DNA of 64,000 nucleotides from Paenibacillus cymbidii. GTDB taxonomy: Bacteria; Bacillota; Bacilli; Paenibacillales; NBRC-103111. The notes under the pieces were generated by a model, which did not search any database, was not told the origin of the DNA, and worked only from the letters and a program-made list of their open reading frames with translations. Positions 16,822 to 24,872 of the stretch are shown here, piece by piece. Positions within the stretch are counted from its first letter, which is position 1. Every line of letters begins with the position of its first letter. Made by a program: the position numbers and the translations under genes. Location of the stretch: the NCBI RefSeq assembly GCF_004764705.1, contig NZ_SHLX01000023.1, positions 62,001 through 126,000 on the forward strand. The letters are read 5' to 3'.

Positions 16822-18571
16822 CATTTTCAGCAAAATCGTGCTGCTCGTCCTGCTGCTGCTCGTCCCGATCGCGGCGCTTTACGCCTATTCCAACTTCGTC
16901 TCCCGCAGCGTTATGAAGGACAAGATCCAGGACAGCGAAAGCAACCGGCTGCTGTTCTTTCTGAACCAGATCGACACGCGCGTCGAACAGATCGCCAGCA
17001 ACGCGTTCGTGCTGAGCCGCGACTCGGCGCTGGCCGACTTCGTCAATATCGACCTGTACGGCACTTCCTATGACGGCGTCGTCGTCAAGAACAACGTGCT
17101 GAACAAATTGGCGACGCAGGCGGCGTCCGTCGATTGGATCAACCGGCTTACCGTTTATGCGCCGCAATCGCGCCAGGAGCTGTCCGTGAGCGGTCCGGGC
17201 GTTTACAGCGAACGTTACCTGCGCGAAACCGTAAGCCGCGACTGGTTATACCGGCCGGACAAGGCGGGCGTGAAGAGCTTCGTCCTGTTCACCGTTATCC
17301 CTGTCACCGCCTTCGAAGCGCCGGAGAAAGCGCGGCTGATCGTCGAATCGCGCTTCTCGAACGAATCGCTGGTCGACATGCTCGACAAGTACAAGACGAG
17401 CGGCCAAAGCGATCCGTTCCTGTATCACCCGGCGTACACCCGCATTGCCAACCGGTCGGCCAACCTGTTCGTCATGGACAGCATCGAGGCGCGGCTGCGG
17501 CAGACGGACGCGGAGCAGACGGCCTTTCAGATGGATATCGACGGCCGCAGTTATTTGGTGGTCAAAATGAAGTCCGCCGCCCTCGGCTGGTACGCGGTCG
17601 ATTATTTGCCGCTGCACGAAATTATGGCGCCCATCCGCCGGAGCAACGTGCTGTTCTACTCGTCCATCGCATTGCTGCTGGCGCTCAGCGTCGCCGTTTC
17701 GTTCCTGCTGTACCGCAACGTGCAAGCGCCGATCAAGGTGCTGATGCGATATCTGCAGAAGCTGTCGGAAGGCAATTTTGCCGCCCGCATCGCGCACAAG
17801 CCGCGCAACGAATTCGGTTATTTCTTCGAAAAGTTCAACGGCATGGCCGACCAGATCCAACAGCTGATCGAAACGGTGTATCTCGAGCAGATCCAGTCGA
17901 AGGAGGCGCAGTTCAAGCTGCTGCAGGCGCAGGTTAATCCGCATTTTCTGTACAACTGCCTGTCGTTCATCAAAAATATGGCGGTCATCGGCGACGAACG
18001 GGCCGTGATCGACATGTCGGTGCGGCTCGGCGAATATTTCCGTTACGTTACCCGGCTGGAAAACCAATTGGTGCCGATCGGCGAAGAAATCGAGCTGATC
18101 GACCGGTATCTCGGCATCATGCGGATGCGCATGAAACGAATTCATTACCGGATCGACGTGCCGGAGGCGATGCTGGCGCTCGATATTCCCCGTCTGCTGC
18201 TGCAGCCGCTCGTGGAGAACGCCGTCGTCCACGGGCTGGAGCCGAAGCATGGCGAAGGCTGGATCGCGATTCGCGGCGAAATGACCGACGCGACGTACCG
18301 GCTCGTCGTGGCGGACGACGGCGTCGGCGTGACGGAGGAGAAGCTGGCCGAGCTGCGCGGGCATTTGCAGCTGCCGCTGCAGGAGGGTGTCGGCTTCGGC
18401 GTCTGGAACGTGCACCAGCGCGTCATGTACCAGTTCGGGCGCGAGGCCGGGCTGGAGCTGGTCCGCTCCGAGGAAGGCGGCCTGACGGCGGCGATTTATT
18501 GGCCACGAACGACGAATGGCAAAAGAGGCGGAGGGGAGCGGCATGCACCAGGTATTGATGATCGACGATGA
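16811..18571 (+). CDS. YesM-type sensor histidine kinase
   Basis: 586 residues. The first membrane segment is at about 8-28, a large extracytoplasmic sensor domain (dCache-like) spans about 30-275 and the second segment is at about 281-301. A HAMP-like linker (about 302-355) leads to the His_kinase domain, with the phosphoacceptor His378 in NPHFLYN, and a C-terminal ATPase domain with the N-box LVENAVVHG (Asn470) and DDGVG (about 502-506). The start is GTG at 16811 with a GGGGAGAA site. It overlaps the previous gene by 11 bp and the next by 29 bp. It probably senses an extracellular sugar, alone or via the coupled binding protein, and phosphorylates the adjacent regulator. Confidence 0.95.
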   Translation: MRINIFSKIVLLVLLLLVPIAALYAYSNFVSRSVMKDKIQDSESNRLLFFLNQIDTRVEQIASNAFVLSRDSALADFVNIDLYGTSYDGVVVKNNVLNKLATQAASVDWINRLTVYAPQSRQELSVSGPGVYSERYLRETVSRDWLYRPDKAGVKSFVLFTVIPVTAFEAPEKARLIVESRFSNESLVDMLDKYKTSGQSDPFLYHPAYTRIANRSANLFVMDSIEARLRQTDAEQTAFQMDIDGRSYLVVKMKSAALGWYAVDYLPLHEIMAPIRRSNVLFYSSIALLLALSVAVSFLLYRNVQAPIKVLMRYLQKLSEGNFAARIAHKPRNEFGYFFEKFNGMADQIQQLIETVYLEQIQSKEAQFKLLQAQVNPHFLYNCLSFIKNMAVIGDERAVIDMSVRLGEYFRYVTRLENQLVPIGEEIELIDRYLGIMRMRMKRIHYRIDVPEAMLALDIPRLLLQPLVENAVVHGLEPKHGEGWIAIRGEMTDATYRLVVADDGVGVTEEKLAELRGHLQLPLQEGVGFGVWNVHQRVMYQFGREAGLELVRSEEGGLTAAIYWPRTTNGKRGGGERHAPGIDDRR

Positions 18572-20183
18572 AGAATCGGCGCTGGAGGCGCTTCATCTTT
18601 CGCTGCCGTGGGAGGAGCTCGGCGTCGGCGCCGTGCACAAAGCCTATTCCGGCTACGAAGCGCTGCAGCTGCTGCGCAGCCACGCGATCGACATCGTCAT
18701 CACCGACATTCGGATGCCCGGCATGAACGGTTTGCAGCTGATCGAACAAATTCGGGAGCGCTGGCCGCATTGCAAATGCATCCTGCTGTCCGGCCACGCG
18801 GAATTTCATTATGCGGCGGAGGCGATTCGGCAGCGCACCGAAGACTACTTGCTCAAGCCGGTCGACGACGCCGAACTGATTGCGGCCATTCGCCGGGCGC
18901 AGGAGAAGCTGCGCCGGGAGTGGGAGGACGTCAGCTCGAGCCGGCGTACGACGCAGACGCTGCGCGAGCATTTGCCGCTGCTGCGCGACCATCTGTTGTG
19001 CCGGCTGCTGCGGGACAAGCGGCCGGACGACGGGGCGCTGAACGACAAGATGGCCGGGCTGCAGCTTCCGTTTGCCGCGGGGGACAATGTGTCGATGATG
19101 ACCGTGCGGCTGGAGCAATCGTTCTACGAGTACAGTCCGGACAGCCTGCCGTTGTTCGAATACGCAATCGTCAACATGATGGAGGAAATATTCGGCACCT
19201 ACTTCGACATGTGGTCGTGCCGCGACCACCATCATTATTTGGTCGTGCTGCTGAAGATGAAGGCCGACATCGAGCGCCAGGTCATGGCCGAAACCGACGA
19301 TTGGGAGCGGCACCGGCAGAAGTGGGTGGAGCGGCTGTCCATGCAGCTGCAGCATTACGTCGGCTTGTATCTGAAGGGGCGCGTTTCGCTGATCGTCGGC
19401 CGATGGGGGAGACTGCCGGACGATATCGCGCCGATGTACGAAACGATGGTGCTGGCCATGCGGCGCACCGTGGGCAGCGACCACGAGCTGTTCGTGACGC
19501 CGGGGGAAACGCCGGCGCACGTGTATGTGACGCCGATTCAATCGCTGCACGAGCCGCCGGCGCTGATCCGGCTGCTCGAAGGCGGGCAATGGGACGCGGC
19601 CCGCAGCCGCCTGCAGGCCGTATTCGACGAATTGGCCGGCCATGCGGGCGATACCGGCGAGCATTTGGCCGAAATCGTGCATACGGCCGCTTCGGCGTTT
19701 TACTTCTATTCGCACAAGAACGGGCGGCAGCTGGCCGATCTGCTTGGCGACGACGCCTTGTTCGTCGAGCGCCATGCGGAGCATCGGCATCTTGCGGCCG
19801 TCCGCGACTGGACGCTGCGCGCGCTCGCCAGGCTGAAGGAGGACATGCAGCGCGAAGTGAAAGGCGGCCGGGCGGAGATCGTCCGCCAGGTGCGGGCGTA
19901 CATCGATTCCAAGCTGGCCGTCGACGTGTCGCTGCAGGCGATCGCCGACCATGTCTATATGCACCCGGTCTACCTGTCGAAAATTTACAAGGCCGAAACG
20001 GGCGAAGCGCTCAGCGACTACTTGTTCCGGCTGCGGATGGACAAGGCGGCCCATCTGCTGAAGTCCGGCGCGGACAAAGTGTACGAAATCGCCGCCCAGC
20101 TCGGGTACGCGAGCACGCCGCATTTTATCAAGACGTTCCGCAACCATTTCGGCGTCACGCCGCAGGAGTTTCGCGACAGCTGA
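18543..20183 (+). CDS. YesN-type response regulator with AraC DNA-binding domain
   Basis: 546 residues. The receiver domain (1-120) has the acidic pocket D8/D9, phosphoacceptor D55 in DIVITDIRMPG and conserved K105 in LLKP. A middle region of about 300 residues has no clear motif, and the C-terminal 100 residues form two AraC-type helix-turn-helix units (VSLQAIADHVYMHPVYLSKIYK and VYEIAAQLGYASTPHFIKTFR). The ATG at 18543 is chosen because a GAGGGGAG site lies 4-11 bp upstream; a longer frame starts at 18516. It likely activates the divergent sugar-uptake run and perhaps its own operon. The palindrome at 20210-20236 follows the stop. Confidence 0.94.
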   Translation: MHQVLMIDDEESALEALHLSLPWEELGVGAVHKAYSGYEALQLLRSHAIDIVITDIRMPGMNGLQLIEQIRERWPHCKCILLSGHAEFHYAAEAIRQRTEDYLLKPVDDAELIAAIRRAQEKLRREWEDVSSSRRTTQTLREHLPLLRDHLLCRLLRDKRPDDGALNDKMAGLQLPFAAGDNVSMMTVRLEQSFYEYSPDSLPLFEYAIVNMMEEIFGTYFDMWSCRDHHHYLVVLLKMKADIERQVMAETDDWERHRQKWVERLSMQLQHYVGLYLKGRVSLIVGRWGRLPDDIAPMYETMVLAMRRTVGSDHELFVTPGETPAHVYVTPIQSLHEPPALIRLLEGGQWDAARSRLQAVFDELAGHAGDTGEHLAEIVHTAASAFYFYSHKNGRQLADLLGDDALFVERHAEHRHLAAVRDWTLRALARLKEDMQREVKGGRAEIVRQVRAYIDSKLAVDVSLQAIADHVYMHPVYLSKIYKAETGEALSDYLFRLRMDKAAHLLKSGADKVYEIAAQLGYASTPHFIKTFRNHFGVTPQEFRDS

Positions 20184-20209
20184 CGCGGGGCTGGGGCAGA
20201 ATGACGCTA

Positions 20210-20402
20210 GAATAAGCCATGAAAAATGGCTTATTCGCTCCATTTCGCCCATCGAGGAACAAATAACCAGTGAAAACACTGGTTATTTGGGTCAAATGGC
20301 GGTGATTCGGGTGTTTTGACGGGAATAGCCAGTGAAATCACTGGCTATTTCGTGGAACCCCCACCTTTTTTGGCCAAATAGGCCATAAAAAGTGGCTTAT
20401 TC
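20210..20402. repeat. Cluster of four to five interspersed palindromes
   Basis: Separate short hairpins lie at 20210-20236 (GAATAAGCCAT / ATGGCTTATTC), 20261-20288 (AAATAACCAGTG / CACTGGTTATTT, loop AAAA), 20324-20349 (AATAGCCAGTGA / TCACTGGCTATT) and 20377-20402 (AAATAGGCCAT with degenerate partner). All share the outline AATA(A/G)SC...GSYTATT with 10-12 bp stems and a 2-5 nt A-rich loop. They lie after the yesN-type gene and before the tandem array. Confidence 0.85.
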
Positions 20403-20412
20403 TGCTACCCGC

Positions 20413-20565
20413 TCCACTATTCCGCAGTCATCTCCACTATTCCGCAGTCATCTCCACTATTCCGCAGTCATCTCCACTATTCCGCAGTCATCTCCACTAT
20501 TCCGCAGTCATCCCCACTATTCCGCAGTCACCCCACTATTCCGCAGGCATTTCCACTATTCCGCT
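20413..20565. repeat. Tandem array of about eight 20-bp units
   Basis: The unit TCCACTATTCCGCAGTCATC is repeated head to tail from 20413. Five copies are identical or nearly so; three diverged copies follow, two of them one base shorter. There are no spacers between units, so it is not a CRISPR array. The plus-strand open frame running through it (20392-20682) is a by-product of the periodicity. The rest of the gap to 20775 holds no convincing gene; a TTGACG hexamer at 20693 and TATACT near 20735 are poorly spaced promoter-like sequences for gin. Confidence 0.9.
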
Positions 20566-20775
20566 TTAACCTGGCAGCTTTGTCCCTCCGGAGCGGTCGC
20601 TTTTGCAGATGGCCGTCTGTTGCTGCGTTCCCACCCGTCGTTTTCGTACATACACCACGCCTTCCGCGCCTGCATAGGATGAAGTATATCGATTGACGCT
20701 CTTTCAGGGGTCGTATAGGAACGGCGCAATAGGATATACTGATAGATAGGAAGGAAGAATCGAGGTGTTGCGCGC

Positions 20776-21003
20776 ATGACCGATCATGCGGATCGAACGG
20801 GCGATTGGATGGATGACGCAGAGCGGAACGACGGCAAAACTTGCATTATTTGCGGGCACGACAAAGAGAACGGCATCGTGATCGTGTCGGAGTTCATCTG
20901 CGAGGAATGCGAGGCGGAGATGGTGCGCACGGATGTGCGGGATGCCCGGTATCCGTTCTTCATTCACCAAATGAAACGAATCTGGTACCAGAAAGATGCG
21001 TAG
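20776..21003 (+). CDS. gin: Gin (CsfB), anti-sigma-G factor
   Basis: 75 residues matching the Gin/CsfB family. A zinc-binding pair of CXXC motifs (CIIC at 23-26 and CEEC at 42-45) is followed by the conserved tail VRTDVRDARYPFFIHQMKRI. Gin binds and inhibits sigma-G (and in B. subtilis also sigma-E) to keep forespore and mother-cell programmes in order. The ATG at 20776 has a GAGGTG site about 8 bp upstream. It lies just before the YaaO-type decarboxylase and tmk, as in B. subtilis where csfB is in the same neighbourhood. It marks the left edge of the conserved core. Confidence 0.9.
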   Translation: MTDHADRTGDWMDDAERNDGKTCIICGHDKENGIVIVSEFICEECEAEMVRTDVRDARYPFFIHQMKRIWYQKDA

Positions 21004-21045
21004 TCGGAGGCATGCTTGGCATGTTCCGTTTCGACAACGCGGACG

Positions 21046-21096
21046 ACGCTCCTGATGGAGCCCGGTGAGGGCTTCCGCCGGGAGCGTGTTTTTGTT
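21046..21096 (+). terminator. Branched intrinsic terminator after gin
   Basis: An outer stem ACGCTCC / GGGAGCGT encloses an inner hairpin (GGAGCCC / GGGCTTCC) and is followed by GTTTTTGTTT. It separates gin from the decarboxylase gene. Confidence 0.7.
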
Positions 21097-21225
21097 TGGT
21101 CGGTTTTGTTCGGCTCAAGCTGCATGGATGAGATGCAAAAGAGCGCGCGAAACAGGCGGCCGATGATGTACAATAGGAGAAAACAGCCGGGTACGAATGT
21201 TGTCAGGCAGCTTGGGGGAGAACGA

Positions 21226-22743
21226 ATGGACAAGCGGAGCGCACCGCTCGTCGAAGTGCTGCTCGCCGAAGCGCGGCGCGGCGGGACGAGCTTTCATGTG
21301 CCCGGCCATAAGTCGGGCGCGGCATTGCGCCCGGAAGCGGCGGAACAGGCGGGGGACGCGGCGGCAGTGCTTGATCCGTTGGCCGGAGCGGGACGCCTGT
21401 TCCGTGATGTGATGGCCATTGATTTTACGGAAATTCCCGGTCTTGACGATCTGCATGATCCGAGCGGTCCGATCGCCGACGCGCAGCGGTTGGCCGCGGA
21501 TTGTTATGGGGCGGATGAAACGTTTTTTCTTGTCGGCGGCAGTACGGCCGGCAATTTGGCGATGGTGCTGGCGGTATGCGCGCCGGACGAGATCGTCATC
21601 GTGCAGCGCAACGTGCACAAGTCGGTCATCAACGGGCTGATGCTGGCGGGGGCCCGGGCGGTGTTTTTGCCGCCGCGCCGGGACGAGCCGTCTGGTCTGG
21701 CTGCCGGCGTGCGGCCGGAGGACGTGGCCGCCGCGTTGTCGGCGCATCCGGATGCGACTGGCGTGCTGCTGGCGAATCCGAACTATTACGGCATGGCGTC
21801 CGACCTGCGGGAAATCGCGGCGATCGTCCATGCGCACGGCAAGCCGCTGCTGGTGGACGAGGCGCACGGCGCCCATTTCGGCTTTCATCCGGACGTGCCG
21901 GCGTCTGCGCTGGCGCAAGGAGCGGACGTCGTCGTGCAATCGACGCACAAAATGATGGGCGCCCTGACGATGGGCGCCATGCTGCATGTGCGCGGCGGCC
22001 GCGTCGACGCCGGGCTGCTGCGGCAGCGGCTGGCGGTCGTGCAAAGCTCGAGCCCGTCCTACCCGATCATGGCGTCGCTCGACTGGAGCCGCCGGCTGCT
22101 GCACACGGACGGCAGGGCGCTGCTCGAACGCGGGCTGCGCGCCGTTCGGTTGTTTCATCGCGGCTTGGCCGAGCTTCCGATGTTCCGCGCCGTTTGCCTT
22201 GTGCCCGGATCGAGCGCGTTCGCCGCGCTCGATCCGTTCAAGGCGGCGCTGTGCGACGCGACCGGCACCCTCTCCGGCTTCCGCTTGCTGGAAGAGCTGG
22301 GCCGCCGGGGCTGCGTCGGCGAGATGGCGGACCCGCGCTACGCGCTGCTGCTGTTCAGCTTCGCGTCTCGCGAAGCCGACGCGCAGCGGCTGCTTGCGGC
22401 GCTGGCCGCCATCGCCGGCGAGTTTCGGCTGGCGCAGCGGGACGCGGCGGCGCCGGATCCGGCCGGCGCCGCGGAGCCGGAGACGCCGGCGATCTCCGCG
22501 CCGGCGGCGATGCGGTTGCCGCGCGCGGACGGCGCCGGCACGAGGCGCGTCGCGCTGCGGGACGCGGCCGGCCTTGTTGCGGCGGAGATGATCGTGCCGT
22601 ATCCGCCGGGCATCCCGGTGTTGTACCCGGGCGAGCGGATCACGCCGGCGACCGTGCAGTACTTGCAGTCGCTCGCCGCAACGGGCGCCCGTTTCCAAGG
22701 CGCCGCCGACGGCGACATCGAGCATATCGGCGTGCGAGAATGA
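21226..22743 (+). CDS. YaaO-type amino-acid decarboxylase (Orn/Lys/Arg decarboxylase family)
   Basis: 505 residues. The PLP-dependent fold-type-I large domain includes the lysine that binds the cofactor in VVQSTHKMMGALTMGA (around residue 240), the strand DEAHGAHFGFHP and the early motif FHVPGHKSG. The C-terminal domain contains YPPGIPVLYPGERI, typical of the Orn/Lys/Arg decarboxylase C-terminal domain. The ATG at 21226 is chosen because GGGGGAG lies 6-7 bp upstream; the frame is open for another 210 bp. In B. subtilis yaaO sits directly upstream of tmk, as here. Substrate (arginine, lysine or ornithine) cannot be decided from sequence. The segment between about 400 and 440 is Ala/Pro/Glu rich and looks like a variable linker. 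Confidence 0.88.
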   Translation: MDKRSAPLVEVLLAEARRGGTSFHVPGHKSGAALRPEAAEQAGDAAAVLDPLAGAGRLFRDVMAIDFTEIPGLDDLHDPSGPIADAQRLAADCYGADETFFLVGGSTAGNLAMVLAVCAPDEIVIVQRNVHKSVINGLMLAGARAVFLPPRRDEPSGLAAGVRPEDVAAALSAHPDATGVLLANPNYYGMASDLREIAAIVHAHGKPLLVDEAHGAHFGFHPDVPASALAQGADVVVQSTHKMMGALTMGAMLHVRGGRVDAGLLRQRLAVVQSSSPSYPIMASLDWSRRLLHTDGRALLERGLRAVRLFHRGLAELPMFRAVCLVPGSSAFAALDPFKAALCDATGTLSGFRLLEELGRRGCVGEMADPRYALLLFSFASREADAQRLLAALAAIAGEFRLAQRDAAAPDPAGAAEPETPAISAPAAMRLPRADGAGTRRVALRDAAGLVAAEMIVPYPPGIPVLYPGERITPATVQYLQSLAATGARFQGAADGDIEHIGVRE

Positions 22744-23077
22744 GTGAGCTTAAGCGCATTTTTGCTCTAAAGAAGCGCGATAACCCCTAATTTTCCAACT
22801 TAAATGCAAAAATGCACGTAACATTCCGAATATCGACTATAAATCGGTAAATGGGTTTTCGCTTAATGTATTTTTGCATTTACAAGCGTGACTTGCACAG
22901 GTAGGCTCGTTTTTAAGAGCATGTTTGCTTTTAAAGCTTGCTGCGAGCCAGGCGGGAGCATGCAAGTTGACGCCAGCCGCGCGCCCGCGCCCGAAGTGCC
23001 CCGACATCGCTGCCGTACCGCTACGCGCAAGCAGCAGCCCAACAACAACTAAATCCACCCCATAAGGAGCCACCATA
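22744..23077. other. AT-rich intergenic region with repeated GCATTTTTGC-type motifs
   Basis: This 334-bp gap between the decarboxylase and tmk is clearly lower in GC than its flanks. It holds three related motifs: GCTTAAGCGCATTTTTGC near 22748, GCTTAATGTATTTTTGCA near 22861 and an inverted relative, TTAAATGCAAAAATGCA, near 22800. A fourth weaker copy (TTTTTAAGAGCATGTTTGC) begins near 22910. No gene was seen. The spacer is perhaps a decayed repeat cluster or binding region. Confidence 0.45.
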
Positions 23078-23713
23078 ATGTCACCAGCAAGCGGCCGGTT
23101 CATTACATTCGAAGGCGGCGAAGGCGCCGGCAAAACGACGGTCATCCGCCACGTCGCCGACATGCTCGCGGCGGAAGGGCGCGACATCGTCGTGACGCGC
23201 GAGCCGGGCGGCATCGAAATAGCCGAACGCATCCGCGAAGTCATTCTCGACCAGCGCCATACGGCGATGGACGGGCGTACCGAAGCGCTGCTGTACGCGG
23301 CGGCGCGCCGGCAGCACCTGGTCGAGAAAGTCGCGCCTGCGCTGGCCCGCGGCGCCGTTGTGCTGTGCGACCGGTTTCTCGACAGCAGCCTGGCTTACCA
23401 AGGGCATGCCCGCGGCCTGGGCATCGAAGAGGTGTTGGCGGTCAACGCGTTTGCGATCGGCGGCATGATGCCGGAGCTGACGCTGCTGCTCGATATCGAG
23501 CCGGAGCTCGGCCTCGCCCGCGTGCAAGCCGGCCAAGGCCGCGAAATCAACCGGCTCGACCTGGAGTCGCTTGCGTTTCACCGGTTGGTGCGCGAAGGGT
23601 ATCATCTTCTGCTGGAACGTTATCCGCAGCGGATCGTGCGCATCGACGCCAGTCAATCCGAAGCGGCAGTTACAGCGGATGCCCGGGCGGCAGTGGGCAA
23701 ACTTTTTGGCTGA
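23078..23713 (+). CDS. tmk: Thymidylate kinase
   Basis: 211 residues. It phosphorylates dTMP to dTDP in dTTP synthesis. The P-loop FEGGEGAGKT is at about 11-20, the substrate motif CDRFLDSSLAYQG at 97-109 and the LID region RVQAGQGREINRLD around 150. Length matches the family. ATG at 23078 has an AAGGAG site 7 bp upstream. It starts the conserved cluster tmk-darA-yaaR-holB-ricT-yabA, in which darA appears to have its own promoter. Confidence 0.97.
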   Translation: MSPASGRFITFEGGEGAGKTTVIRHVADMLAAEGRDIVVTREPGGIEIAERIREVILDQRHTAMDGRTEALLYAAARRQHLVEKVAPALARGAVVLCDRFLDSSLAYQGHARGLGIEEVLAVNAFAIGGMMPELTLLLDIEPELGLARVQAGQGREINRLDLESLAFHRLVREGYHLLLERYPQRIVRIDASQSEAAVTADARAAVGKLFG

Positions 23714-23856
23714 CAACAATTTCCCTGGCGGCTTCCGCCCCGTTCGCGCCTGCAATCTGATAGAATAAGAGCATCCGCCGAACAATTTGAAGGGAATGCG
23801 CGATATTGTTTCAAAAATCGGGGTAAATGCCGGATGAAAGCGGGATAAGCGCCTAC

Positions 23857-23885
23857 TTGGGGAAATGTGGCTTTTACAGTATAAT
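23857..23885 (+). promoter_or_regulatory. Putative sigma-A promoter of darA
   Basis: TTGGGG (23857-23862) and a perfect TATAAT (23880-23885) are separated by 17 bp. Transcription would start about 130 bp before the darA ATG, leaving a long leader that contains the element at 23950-24015. Confidence 0.55.
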
Positions 23886-23949
23886 GGAGATAGGCCTATT
23901 TCCCAACAAATGGCGACTGCCGCCGAGCATCGCAAAAACCTTGGCATAT

Positions 23950-24015
23950 GCTTCCGAAGCAAGTTTTGCTCGCGGGGAGGCAGCAGGGGATGTATCGCAA
24001 ACCTTTCTAGGAGGG
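23950..24015 (+). promoter_or_regulatory. Shared leader element, darA copy
   Basis: This untranslated segment just upstream of darA is strikingly similar to the one upstream of ctc (44877-44943). Shared blocks are GCTTCCGAAGCAAGTTTT, GCTCGC, and a final ATCGCAAACCTTTCTAGG running into the ribosome-binding site. Possible pairings are AGCAA/TTGCT (23958-23962 with 23966-23970) and GCTTCC/GGAGGC (23950-23955 with 23976-23981). The ctc copy keeps both, with GGAAGC in place of GGAGGC. A partial second copy of the last block lies at 23927-23942. Distance to the start codon is 73 bp here and 74 bp in ctc. Confidence 0.65.
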
Positions 24016-24022
24016 ATCCTGC

Positions 24023-24352
24023 ATGAAACTCGTTATCGCAATTGTTCAGGATAAGGACAGCAACCGCTTGTCGGGTGCGCTCATCAAGGATGGGTTCCGC
24101 GCGACGAAGCTGGCCAGTACGGGCGGTTTTCTGCGGGCGGGCAACACCACGTTCATGATCGGTATCGAAGACGAACGGGTGGCCGACGTCATGCAAGTCA
24201 TCAAGTCGAACTGCAAGGTGCGCGATCAATTGGTGACTCCGGTTTCGCCGATGGGCGGCACGACCGACTCCTACATCCCTTTTCCGGTGGAGGTTCAGGT
24301 GGGCGGGGCAGCGGTATTCGTCGTACCGGTCGAGCGGTTCGAGCACTTCTAA
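24023..24352 (+). CDS. darA: DarA (YaaQ), cyclic-di-AMP receptor protein
   Basis: 109 residues of the PII-like DarA/YaaQ/PstA family, which binds c-di-AMP as a trimer. Characteristic stretches are MKLVIAIVQDKDSNRLSGAL, TGGFLRAGNTTFMIG and the long flexible loop preceding FPVEVQVGGAAVFVV. The downstream effector of DarA is not well established in any species. The ATG at 24023 follows an AGGAGGGATCCTGC site that belongs to the shared leader element. A c-di-AMP riboswitch lies about 10 kb downstream, so two c-di-AMP outputs are close together here. Length and start agree with the family. Confidence 0.96.
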   Translation: MKLVIAIVQDKDSNRLSGALIKDGFRATKLASTGGFLRAGNTTFMIGIEDERVADVMQVIKSNCKVRDQLVTPVSPMGGTTDSYIPFPVEVQVGGAAVFVVPVERFEHF

Positions 24353-24406
24353 GCGGGGCCGAACCGGCTTGCGGTCAACCCAGCGTTCAAAGGACGGAGA
24401 CACGCG

Positions 24407-24853
24407 ATGAAAATCAACCCCGGCTGGCGTCCGATCGGCAAGGAGCTCAAGCTGCCCGATAACGGCGGCGGCTTGAATGTGCAGCAGCGCACGTTCTCTG
24501 ACATGATGCAGCAGCATGACGGCCGGGCGGGCGCCAGCGAGCTGTCGCGGATGATCGAGCAGATTCACCTGCAGAGCGAGCGGCTCAGCCGCACGATGAC
24601 GGTTCGCGAGCTGCGGCAATATAAGCTGCTCGTGAAGAAATTTCTCGAAGAAACGGCCCGCCGCAGCGTCGGCCTGAAAGATACGCGCGGCTGGGACCGC
24701 CGCGGCCGCAGCAAGCGGTACAAGCTGCTCGAAGAGATCGATGCCAAGCTGATGCAGCTGGCGGACGAACTGCTGGAGCAGGAGCAAGGCCGCATCGAGC
24801 TGCTGAACACGATCGGCGAAATTCGCGGCATGCTGATCAATTTGCTGTTTTAA
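24407..24853 (+). CDS. yaaR: YaaR family protein (DUF327)
   Basis: 148 residues, matching YaaR of B. subtilis in size and position between darA and holB. It is strongly charged and helical, with heptad-like regions at about 45-110 and 115-148 (KLLEEIDAKLMQLADELLEQEQGRIELL). There is no signal or membrane segment. The function is unknown. The ATG at 24407 follows a GGACGGAGA site. It is separated from holB by only 19 bp, so cotranscription is expected. Confidence 0.93.
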   Translation: MKINPGWRPIGKELKLPDNGGGLNVQQRTFSDMMQQHDGRAGASELSRMIEQIHLQSERLSRTMTVRELRQYKLLVKKFLEETARRSVGLKDTRGWDRRGRSKRYKLLEEIDAKLMQLADELLEQEQGRIELLNTIGEIRGMLINLLF

Positions 24854-24872
24854 ACAAACGAGGCGATGCCAG

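Noticed and set aside
20413..20565. Possible CRISPR array
   Set aside because: The 20-bp units are directly adjacent with no spacers, and no cas genes are nearby.
20392..20682. Repetitive 96-residue protein encoded through the tandem array
   Set aside because: The frame results from the repeat period and has no ribosome site or plausible protein composition.
21016..21225. An N-terminal extension of the decarboxylase
   Set aside because: This part lies over the gin terminator and has no homology to the family; a good ribosome site precedes the ATG at 21226.
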